From the NCBI GenBank assembly GCA_019694515.1, contig JAIBBU010000003.1, forward strand, positions 62,001 to 126,000: a stretch of DNA of 64,000 nt. The letters are read 5' to 3'. Positions 34,821-42,002 of the stretch are shown in pieces. A program made the position numbers and the translations under genes. This stretch comes from Oligoflexia bacterium (GTDB lineage Bacteria; Bdellovibrionota_C; UBA2361; JBGSMV01). Within the stretch, counting starts at the first letter, position 1. Each line of letters starts with the position of its first letter. The notes beneath the pieces are model-generated. The model was not told the origin of the DNA and ran no database searches. It worked only from the letters and a program-made list of their open reading frames with translations.

Positions 34821-36128
34821 TTAGCCCGCCCAAATCTCTTGCAAATTAGGATTCTCACGGTAGCCGCGTCCGGCCTTAGCAAGTGGATTGAGATCCGCAG
34901 GCGAGCTTCCCGCCATCACCACGTCCATAGTCGCGAAACGCACCGGTCCGATGACGCTTCCTACGCCCAGTGTGTCGAACAGTCTTAATCCCAGGAGTTT
35001 TTCCGCTCGCACGAAGGCCTCTACTTTTCTGACATCTCCGAATCCGCTGGATAATACAATTTGAACATCCGCATGGCCTGCCGCGTCTAGAGCCTTGCGT
35101 ATGGCATACACCCCGCTGATGGAAACGCCGGTCCCATACCAGTAACGGGCATCGGGATGATCCTTTGCGGGTAGCTGAACGCCATCCCAGATGGGAGCTG
35201 CAGCATCTGCGGGATCCTGGAGCGCTCCCTGCATAACATTCTCGCCGCAAGTATCGATGCGTACAGCGGCTAGACGTCCCTGTAGTGCCTGTGCGGTGGC
35301 AACGGCATCATCGACCTCCCGATTGTTATAGTCGATCAGAGCGACCCTTGGTACTTGCGGGTCGATGTGTCGATCGAACGCTAGCGTGGCCTCCACCACT
35401 GCCCGTTCTTTGCCGTACCTGATGGCGACCGCGTTCTCTAGAATATGGGGAATCGTTCCAACTCCCACCTTGCCGACAGTGGCGGCCCCGATATCGGTCG
35501 AGCACTCAGCCGCTCCGCCCTCGAATGCTGCAAGCGATATCGCCGCGTCCTCGTCCATGTCCCAGTGGCGCGCGCCCATGTAGATCACGCGGCGTCCCTC
35601 GGCAGCCGCAACTACGCGCTGCATATTCTTGCGGACAAGTGCGGTACTTACCTGGTACTGATCGTTTACGACAGTTGTGTCCCGCGCGATTTTGCCCAGA
35701 TACTCGGTCTCATACTGTGCGATACTTTGCACGGGTGCAGTGATCAGCATAACTGTCTCTCCGGAGGCGTAGTGGCTGCCCTCGGGGAGGATTTTCAGAG
35801 ATGCTCCCGGTTGCCTCGCATCGGTATACTTTTCAAGAATTGCAACGGCCTTTTCGATCCCCGCAATTTCACCGGGACCCTTTCGAACGAAGACCTGCGC
35901 GGTGACCCAGGGGTTCAAATGTTCGGCTTTTAGAATCTCAACCGTTCGGAGGAAATACTTGTCGGTGTAGGGATCGATGAATTCCGGTAGGGTGTGCTTT
36001 AGGAGCTCAATGCGCTCCCTAAAGTCGGGCTGATGCCGAACGGACGCCGGGGAGCTCGAGGCTAGACTGGCGGCGGCAATAAGCTGAGACGGATTTCTTG
36101 ATGAGGCGGTCGGAACTGGGCTTGTCAT
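34821..36128 (-). CDS. pncB: Nicotinate phosphoribosyltransferase
   Basis: This 435-residue enzyme joins nicotinate to PRPP to give nicotinate mononucleotide. FIDPYTDKYFLRTVEIL near residue 50, YMGARHWDMDEDAAISLAA, EAFVRAEKLLGLRLFDTLG and GVGSVIGPVRF fit the short NAPRTase branch. YETEYLGKIARDTTVV and AVRIDTCGEN are also typical. About 35 Ser/Pro-rich residues at the N-terminus precede the fold and may be a longer than usual lead, or the start may be later. It is 36 nt behind pncA on the same strand, so both are in one operon: PncA makes nicotinate and PncB uses it. Confidence 0.92.
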   Translation of the reverse strand: MTSPVPTASSRNPSQLIAAASLASSSPASVRHQPDFRERIELLKHTLPEFIDPYTDKYFLRTVEILKAEHLNPWVTAQVFVRKGPGEIAGIEKAVAILEKYTDARQPGASLKILPEGSHYASGETVMLITAPVQSIAQYETEYLGKIARDTTVVNDQYQVSTALVRKNMQRVVAAAEGRRVIYMGARHWDMDEDAAISLAAFEGGAAECSTDIGAATVGKVGVGTIPHILENAVAIRYGKERAVVEATLAFDRHIDPQVPRVALIDYNNREVDDAVATAQALQGRLAAVRIDTCGENVMQGALQDPADAAAPIWDGVQLPAKDHPDARYWYGTGVSISGVYAIRKALDAAGHADVQIVLSSGFGDVRKVEAFVRAEKLLGLRLFDTLGVGSVIGPVRFATMDVVMAGSSPADLNPLAKAGRGYRENPNLQEIWAG

Positions 36129-36164
36129 GATTGTGCTCCTTGGGGGTTACCGTGAGGTTGTGAT

Positions 36165-36797
36165 TTAAGGTTGAAGCTGCAATTGCCGATCGGGCTGCCG
36201 CTCGGTAAGCCAGCTAGGCATGATATTTCGAAAGCAGGAGATCTCGACCCCCGCCTGCTGCATCTCTTTGATGGCGCTGAGCTCGGTTTCAGCACTAACT
36301 GCGCGGCAGGCGTCTAGCACCACGACGGTCTTGATTCCCAGTGCGGCTGCATCAAGTGCGCTGGCTTTCACACAGTAATCTGTCGCCAACCCGCAAATCA
36401 CTAGCTCCAGCTGTTGCAGAGTTTCGCCGCTCCGCTGCGTCACTTCTTCCAGGTAGGCCTGGAATGATTGCCCGTTCTTCAGACAACGGCCGCCGAAAAC
36501 GGTATAACTCTCCTCGTCAGGCTCGAATGCTTTTTCAAAGATTCGATCAAAGCGCGAGGACTCGAGATTCGGATGAAATGCCGCACCGAGGGTACCCTTG
36601 AGGCAGTGCGGGCCCCATGCTTGAAAACTTATATGTTTTTTTGGATGGTGGTCCTTCGATGCCACGATCTGATCGAAATCGCCGCAGTCCATCATGCGGT
36701 TTATCGGGCCAACTATCTGATCGCCCCCGGCGATGCCGAGCGCGCCGGAAGGACAGAAATCATTTTGAAGATCGACGACTAACAGTATGCGTGCCAT
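36165..36797 (-). CDS. pncA: Nicotinamidase
   Basis: PncA hydrolyses nicotinamide to nicotinate and ammonia, the first step of NAD salvage. From the ATG at 36797 the protein has 210 residues. The catalytic triad is present: Asp9 in LVVDLQNDF, a Lys in the central region, and Cys in CGLATDYCVKASALDA. The metal site is ASKDHHPKKH. GGRCLKNGQSFQAYLEEV and GIKTVVVLDACRAVS are typical of this family. The ATG at 36797 has GGGAGG as ribosome site; an earlier frame start at 36830 lies before it and is less likely. It leads the pncA-pncB operon. Confidence 0.92.
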   Translation of the reverse strand: MARILLVVDLQNDFCPSGALGIAGGDQIVGPINRMMDCGDFDQIVASKDHHPKKHISFQAWGPHCLKGTLGAAFHPNLESSRFDRIFEKAFEPDEESYTVFGGRCLKNGQSFQAYLEEVTQRSGETLQQLELVICGLATDYCVKASALDAAALGIKTVVVLDACRAVSAETELSAIKEMQQAGVEISCFRNIMPSWLTERQPDRQLQLQP

Positions 36798-36824
36798 TAA
36801 GCCTCCCATTAATATACGTGCGGC

Positions 36825-36850
36825 ATGCACATATCATTATATATATGCAT
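36825..36850. promoter_or_regulatory. Imperfect palindrome upstream of pncA
   Basis: ATGCACATAT (36825-36834) and ATATATGCAT (36841-36850) form a 10-bp inverted repeat with one mismatch around a 6-nt spacer. It is about 40 nt before the pncA start in an AT-rich stretch. It could be a repressor site for the NAD salvage operon, but I cannot match it to a known NAD regulator site. Confidence 0.35.
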
Positions 36851-37029
36851 AAAGCATCTGATAATGTAAGGCAAATACTCGAACCCTGTCATATCAGCTA
36901 GTTAGAGGGTTCAACGAGCGAATTGTATGCTGTTTGCAGGTTTTTCGGTGGGGAGGGATGTCAAGGTGGTAGGCGGCGCTCTGAATCGCTAAGATGCCTG
37001 CACCTGGCACGAAGATCTTGAGGAAATAG

Positions 37030-37875
37030 ATGTCGGAAACCATAACAATTCACCACTCCCCGGATGCTGATGACGCCTTCATGTTCTACGGCATTGTAAA
37101 CGGCGCTGTGTCGGCAGAAGGCCTTGTGATTAAACACGCGCTCAATGATATCGAAAGCCTTAATCAAAAGGCGCTGCGTGGAGAGCTCGACTTTACTGCC
37201 GTTTCGGTACATGGGTTCGCGCATCTCTCGGAACAGTTTGCAATTCTCAAAGCCGGAGCGTCGATGGGGGGCGCGGAGTACGGGCCGCGGTTGATCGCCC
37301 TGACCAAATTGGACTTAGGCGCTGGCAAGCGTCTCCGCATTGCGCTTCCTGGAGTGTTAACATCCGCGACGCTGGCCTTTCAAATTTATTTAAAACAGCA
37401 AGGCCTCGACGCTGATCTGGTACAGCTCCACTTTGAGGAAATAATGGGCGCCATCAAGGCCGGAGAGGTGGATGCGGGCGTAATCATCCACGAAGGACAG
37501 ATCACCCATCAGCGGGATGGGTTCGTCTGCATCTTAGACCTGGGCAAATGGTGGTGGGGCCGGCATCAGCTGCCTTTGCCGTTAGGGGTGAATGTGGTTA
37601 AGAAAAAATTCGGCGCAGAGACTATGACTAAGTTTTCGCAACTAATGCGGCGTACGATTGAGTACTCGCTGGAGCATCGCGATGCCGCGCTTGAATATGC
37701 GTTAAGTTATGGGCGCGGACTTTCGCATCAGGATGCTGATGTATTCGTTGGTATGTATGTCAATGAATGGACGCTGGACCTAGGCGAGAAGGGCCAACGC
37801 TCGATCCGCCTGTTCCTAAAGGAAGGATACGAATGCGGCCTCTTGCCAAGGATAGTGGAGCCGCAGTTTGTATGA
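37030..37875 (+). CDS. mqnD: 1,4-dihydroxy-6-naphthoate synthase
   Basis: MqnD splits cyclic dehypoxanthinyl futalosine to give 1,4-dihydroxy-6-naphthoate, the menaquinone ring precursor. This 281-residue protein has the family's opening [15 protein letters not shown] and the conserved segments [36 protein letters not shown] and [32 protein letters not shown] is also typical. GAGGAAATAG precedes the ATG. The next gene starts in the stop codon (ATGA), so both are coupled. Together with mqnC at 27603 this shows the futalosine pathway. Confidence 0.94.
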   Translation: MSETITIHHSPDADDAFMFYGIVNGAVSAEGLVIKHALNDIESLNQKALRGELDFTAVSVHGFAHLSEQFAILKAGASMGGAEYGPRLIALTKLDLGAGKRLRIALPGVLTSATLAFQIYLKQQGLDADLVQLHFEEIMGAIKAGEVDAGVIIHEGQITHQRDGFVCILDLGKWWWGRHQLPLPLGVNVVKKKFGAETMTKFSQLMRRTIEYSLEHRDAALEYALSYGRGLSHQDADVFVGMYVNEWTLDLGEKGQRSIRLFLKEGYECGLLPRIVEPQFV

Positions 37876-38294
37876 AAGCACACACGAAATATTTGACGCT
37901 GAACCTTCCGCATCGCATCGGCTTCGTCAATATTACCTCAGAGGTGGAGCAGGCTGTCGAAGAAAGCGGAGTGCAGGAAGGCTTGTGTCTGGTCAATCCG
38001 ATGCATATCACTGCCAGCGTTTTTATCAACGATGATGAACGCGGTCTGCATCACGATTATCAGCAATGGCTGGAGGCGCTAGCACCCTTTGATGCCAGCC
38101 CCGAGCGTTATCATCATAATCGGACCGGGGAAGACAACGCCGATGCTCATATGAAGCGACAACTGATGGGGCGTGAAGTTGTGGTAGCAATCACTAAGGG
38201 CAAACTCGACTTCGGCACCTGGGAGCAGATTTTCTACGGTGAGTTCGACGGCCGCCGGAAGAAGCGCATTTTGATTAAAATCATTGGGGCCTGA
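37872..38294 (+). CDS. YjbQ/UPF0047-family protein
   Basis: This 140-residue protein from the ATG at 37872 is a typical YjbQ-family member. [19 protein letters not shown] holds one conserved His. [11 protein letters not shown], the [19 protein letters not shown] segment and [19 protein letters not shown] complete the usual pattern. These proteins bind a metal and are linked to a weak thiamine-phosphate synthase activity; the true role is unclear. The start overlaps the mqnD stop by 4 nt (ATGA), while an in-frame start at 37767 would lie inside mqnD with no family match. Co-transcription with mqnD is very likely. Confidence 0.9.
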   Translation: MKAHTKYLTLNLPHRIGFVNITSEVEQAVEESGVQEGLCLVNPMHITASVFINDDERGLHHDYQQWLEALAPFDASPERYHHNRTGEDNADAHMKRQLMGREVVVAITKGKLDFGTWEQIFYGEFDGRRKKRILIKIIGA

Positions 38295-38551
38295 GCTCCC
38301 CGCTGGCGGGGGCGTTTAGTGCGGCGCTTACGCCTAGATCCTCCGCTAAAGCCCTAGCCGCCTCCATCTATTCATGAAATATTAGCTGCGGGTGCGGAGG
38401 CTCAGGCTTTTGCCTCTCTTCGACTTTGGTTCTGCTGCGGACTTTGCCTAGCGATAGGAAATGAGAAGAGGTTTGTCCGGAGTACGGCTTTTAATATTCG
38501 GCTATTGTTCAAAGCGCCCCGCACCTACTTTTGCTCAGCGTTGAATCATTG
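38295..38551 (+). other. Noncoding lead-in to the reverse transcriptase operon
   Basis: No gene was seen in these 257 nt. They are GC-rich and contain several short hairpins that exclude one another. One is CCCCG-CTGG-CGGGG at the start, which may end the yjbQ transcript. Others are AGGC-TTTT-GCCT at 38404-38415, and GCCTCC at 38360-38365 with GGAGGC at 38396-38401. The stretch could hold a promoter or a structured RNA used by the reverse transcriptase. Neither is shown. Confidence 0.4.
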
Positions 38552-39808
38552 ATGCTTGCAGATCTATTCTTTAGTTCCACCGAGCGCGAGCGAAGCTTCC
38601 GTGAGTTTCATGCGCGCAAACGCGCCGGAATGTTTAAGCCGGACGGTCGCGGCGAACCCTCCTTAGTGTCGCTTGTCCAGAATTTCGAAGTGCTGACCAA
38701 AGCGGCTTTTGCGGCTCTTGCGGCGGGTGATTATCAGCTGGGCGCCGCCGTCCCGCATCGGATCTGGGTAGACAAGGTTCGTACGATCCATCATTTCAAT
38801 TGGCTCGATACCTTTCTAATCTACCATCTCGCTCGAACCCTGGCCGCCGCCACCGCCGGGTTGCTGCCCGAGTGTCTCTATAGTTACCGCAGCGGAAAGA
38901 GTGTCAGGGATGCATTGCTCAAATTGCGCGATTATCTAGGATCCGACTCGGGTCTCACATACGTATTACGCCGTGATGTTTCACAATTCGGCGAGCAGAT
39001 GGATCACCAGCTACTGTTAAGTGACCTGCGGTGCCACACGGATTCGGAGCAGCTGATCAATTTTTTTCGGCAAATTTGCCGCTTTTCACCAGCAGCGGAG
39101 GCAGATGGACGCGGGCTGCCGGGCGGGCACTATCTGCAGTTAGTCTGCGAAAATCTTTACCTGCTCAAGCTGGATTTAGAGGTTTCGAAACAGTGCAGCG
39201 GCTGCTATCTGCGATTCGGCGACGATATACTCTTTGTATCTAAGGCTCTCGATCAGGCAAGACGCGCGCGCGCGCTGATTGACGCGGGGTTAATTGAACG
39301 TCGCCTCAGCTGTAATGCAGCTAAAGTTAAGGATCTGGTGATCCAAGACCCGTCTCGGCATTCTGCGATAGCGATTGACGATTTCACGCCGGCCTCCCGC
39401 TTTGTTTATCTGGGAAGCGAGGTGTGGTGGTCTGGAGCCCTAGCTGCGCCCGCTCAAAAGTTAGCGCGGTTGCGCCGAATTATCAGCGCTCGAATCTTGG
39501 CTGCTACCCAGGCAGTGGCGGATTTGCCGTTAACCGACCGTCTGCAGGTTGCGATTCAGTCGGTCAGGAATCTGCTCCGTGAGAGTGACCTCCTGGCTGA
39601 AGGACAAAGTATCTCAAATTTCCTGCTGCATGAGCAGTGCAATGAGTTTCAGCTGCGCGAATTAGACCGCTGGCTCGAACTCTTGGTGATTAAATCCGCC
39701 CACCGCCGCGGGTTTAAAAAAGGGCACTTCTCGAAGTTTCCTCCGCGTTTGTTGCGGCAGCTCGGGCTGCCTTCCTTGCTGCATCTCCGGAGAACCCATG
39801 GCTGCTGA
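38552..39808 (+). CDS. Reverse transcriptase of unassigned class (FGDD active site)
   Basis: This protein has 418 residues from the ATG at 38552 (a TTG start at 38531 would add 7). The RT motifs appear in order. Finger region: HRIWVDKVRTIHHFNWLD and CLYSYRSGKSVRDALLKL. Motif A: YVLRRDVSQFGEQMDH with Asp142. Motif B: GLPGGHYLQLVCENLYLLKL from Gly188. Motif C: YLRFGDDILF with Asp224 and Asp225. Motif D: LSCNAAKVKDLVI. The three catalytic Asp are kept, so activity is plausible. Motif B aligns with GLPIGNLTSQ of diversity-generating and retron RTs, but FGDD replaces YxDD and the SQ is LQ. I see no maturase, HNH or other extra domain. The next gene starts 11 nt before this one ends. The role is unknown. 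Confidence 0.87.
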   Translation: MLADLFFSSTERERSFREFHARKRAGMFKPDGRGEPSLVSLVQNFEVLTKAAFAALAAGDYQLGAAVPHRIWVDKVRTIHHFNWLDTFLIYHLARTLAAATAGLLPECLYSYRSGKSVRDALLKLRDYLGSDSGLTYVLRRDVSQFGEQMDHQLLLSDLRCHTDSEQLINFFRQICRFSPAAEADGRGLPGGHYLQLVCENLYLLKLDLEVSKQCSGCYLRFGDDILFVSKALDQARRARALIDAGLIERRLSCNAAKVKDLVIQDPSRHSAIAIDDFTPASRFVYLGSEVWWSGALAAPAQKLARLRRIISARILAATQAVADLPLTDRLQVAIQSVRNLLRESDLLAEGQSISNFLLHEQCNEFQLRELDRWLELLVIKSAHRRGFKKGHFSKFPPRLLRQLGLPSLLHLRRTHGC

Positions 39809-42002
39809 GAGCACACTCCAACGGCGGTTGGCGGAGGCGGCGCGCAAGCATGCCAATGCTGACAAGCTGGTGCATGCGGAGCTCGGAGTTTTAGAACTGT
39901 TTTGGCTAGCTCTGACCCGTCAAAAACTCTATCTAGCATGGACCGCGGCACTGAGCGTTATCCATCTTTTGGAGCTGTGGGTGCTGATCCGCTTCCATTA
40001 TGCTTTTCCGCCGTCTTACGGTTTGGCAGCACTCCGAATTATATCTAGCTTCAGTCTGTTGGGTTTATTGGCGGCGCTGGCCTTTCGTTCAGCTGATTTC
40101 GAATTCCAGGATAATCAAATTAAAGGCACGCTTCTGTCAGTCCGATTGGCGCGGCTTTGTGAATGCGCGCGCAGAGTGTTTTTGACAGCCACAATTGCGG
40201 CGCTGCTAGTCGCTATTTGGTTAATGCTCTTTTCTAGGTTGCAGTTCAGCTCTGCGCCAGCCTTTCGAGCAGTTGTGTTTAACGGCATTGTCGGACTGCC
40301 GATCGATGTCACCGCAGGTTTTCTGCTCTATCTTTCCGGCAGGGTGGGGGCGCTGCCGGTGTCAAGATCGCTGCGCTGGTGCGGGTTGGCGGCAGCGCTG
40401 CTCTCCTTAATCTTTCTGGCGCTGGATTTCCCGTTGTTTTATTTGCTGGTGGCGCTTGGCCCCCGTCTACTGCTGCTAAGTCGAATTTGGCGCAATGTTA
40501 GTGGGAGCGCCCTGCGCACATTAATTGTGGGTCCACGCGTCGGTGATTGCCATGATGCGGCCTTTAGGCGCCTTTTCGCCGGACGTTTTTTTGCGGCTAG
40601 CCTTAATCAGATCTGCATCGATATAGCCTTTGTGATCTTCTTCGGCGCTTTAGCGCGCTTTGATACTGGCATCGCGCTGTTGCTCTATCTAGTTCACAAG
40701 TCGGCACATCTAGCCCAGGTGTTAACTGGGAAAGCGCACGCAACCTTCAGCGGGGCTTTGAATTTCGCCGTATTGCTTGAGGAAAAATCACGGCTGAAAC
40801 GAATCATGCGCACACTCGCGTTGATGGCGCTGAGTTATACGTTTATAGCGTTCCTCTTTACTCCGCTCTTCCTGCTGCAACGCCAGGCCTTGAAATGGCT
40901 TTCCCCGATCGGTGAAACCGTTAGCTTCGGATGGGACACCATCTTGGTTGGTCTGGCGCTAAGTCTGTCGATGGTAATGATCGCGCTTGCCTGTGCTGTG
41001 TCATTCTACCAGGGCTGGAAACGGGCGGCGGTTTTAAGCTCCATCTTCCTAACACTAGCGCTCTGCGCCCGCTATTTTACCCCTCAGCTGGTGCATCAGC
41101 TGAGTTTCAGGCAGGCGTTTCTGGGACTGGCCGCCCTCCAATGCACTGCAGCACTTCTAGCAATTATCTTAGCCAGCCGTTGGTTAATCCATTACGGTAA
41201 GCGGGTCGTTCAACATAGGTCGCGATTCCAATCTTTGAACGGACTTTTACGAGCGCTTCAAAGCTGGAGAGCTGTCCGATCGAAGGCGTCTAGTGCTGCT
41301 TTAGTTGCAGTCACAGTTACACCGCGGAAGGCCTGGCAGATGCGCGGACTAACGGAAGTCTTGTCGCCGCTGCTTGGTACCGATGACAATGCCTGTGTGT
41401 GGGGTAATACCATCATTCTTCTTATTATCAGGAGCGAACCGGCGGCACTGACTGCATTCAGACTAGAACTTACTAAGCGGCTGGGCGGCTCGCTGCAACG
41501 TGTACGCTACCAGGAATGTGATTCACGGTCGCCTTTAGAGCTGCTTCAGGCGCTTCTCGACACTAGGGACATAAGTGTCGAACTATATCGCATCGCCTGT
41601 GGGAAAAATCCTGGGGTATCAAATACCGAGACGGAGCAGATACTGGCCCAGCTAAAGCAGAGCAGTGAGGGGGAGCCGATCGAATTGCGGTGGGAAGGGG
41701 TGGAGTTCCTCAGGTCTACTCCCTATTGGGACCTTGAGACCCTCCAGGATAAGGATGTGCGTTTGAACGCCAGATCATTCATGCGCCGCGTCTTGCAGGG
41801 AAATGATTTTCTTTTTCCCCTTTCCGCAGCGCTGCGGGAGTTCGGAGGTTTGATGCTCTTAAATTCTCGATCACGGCCTGCGCTGATGCTGTATGTGCAT
41901 GATTATAAGCGCGAGCAGCTTGCCGCGCTGCGTTATCAGATCTTTCGCGCCAATCTATTAGACGCCGTAACGAACCTGGACGCTGGAGGGATTGGCGGGT
42001 GA
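39798..42002 (+). CDS. Polytopic membrane protein with large soluble C-terminal part, in RT operon
   Basis: This 734-residue protein has about 12 predicted membrane helices between residues 35 and 465, in a layout similar to flippase-type transporters. About 265 soluble residues follow. The part around residues 490-590 (AALVAVTVTPRKAWQMRGL, then CVWGNTIILLIIRSEPAAL) has the strand-helix order of a GGDEF-type cyclase but lacks the GGDEF signature; this resemblance is tentative. I recognise no family for the whole protein. The ATG has GGAG five bases upstream, inside the end of the RT gene, which it overlaps by 11 nt. It overlaps the downstream gene by 4 nt. It could link the cytosolic RT with the outward-facing PLD protein. 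Confidence 0.82.
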   Translation: MAAESTLQRRLAEAARKHANADKLVHAELGVLELFWLALTRQKLYLAWTAALSVIHLLELWVLIRFHYAFPPSYGLAALRIISSFSLLGLLAALAFRSADFEFQDNQIKGTLLSVRLARLCECARRVFLTATIAALLVAIWLMLFSRLQFSSAPAFRAVVFNGIVGLPIDVTAGFLLYLSGRVGALPVSRSLRWCGLAAALLSLIFLALDFPLFYLLVALGPRLLLLSRIWRNVSGSALRTLIVGPRVGDCHDAAFRRLFAGRFFAASLNQICIDIAFVIFFGALARFDTGIALLLYLVHKSAHLAQVLTGKAHATFSGALNFAVLLEEKSRLKRIMRTLALMALSYTFIAFLFTPLFLLQRQALKWLSPIGETVSFGWDTILVGLALSLSMVMIALACAVSFYQGWKRAAVLSSIFLTLALCARYFTPQLVHQLSFRQAFLGLAALQCTAALLAIILASRWLIHYGKRVVQHRSRFQSLNGLLRALQSWRAVRSKASSAALVAVTVTPRKAWQMRGLTEVLSPLLGTDDNACVWGNTIILLIIRSEPAALTAFRLELTKRLGGSLQRVRYQECDSRSPLELLQALLDTRDISVELYRIACGKNPGVSNTETEQILAQLKQSSEGEPIELRWEGVEFLRSTPYWDLETLQDKDVRLNARSFMRRVLQGNDFLFPLSAALREFGGLMLLNSRSRPALMLYVHDYKREQLAALRYQIFRANLLDAVTNLDAGGIGG

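Noticed and set aside
38552-39808. Group II intron
   Set aside because: The RT lacks a recognisable maturase or HNH domain, and I saw no domain V/VI-type RNA around it.
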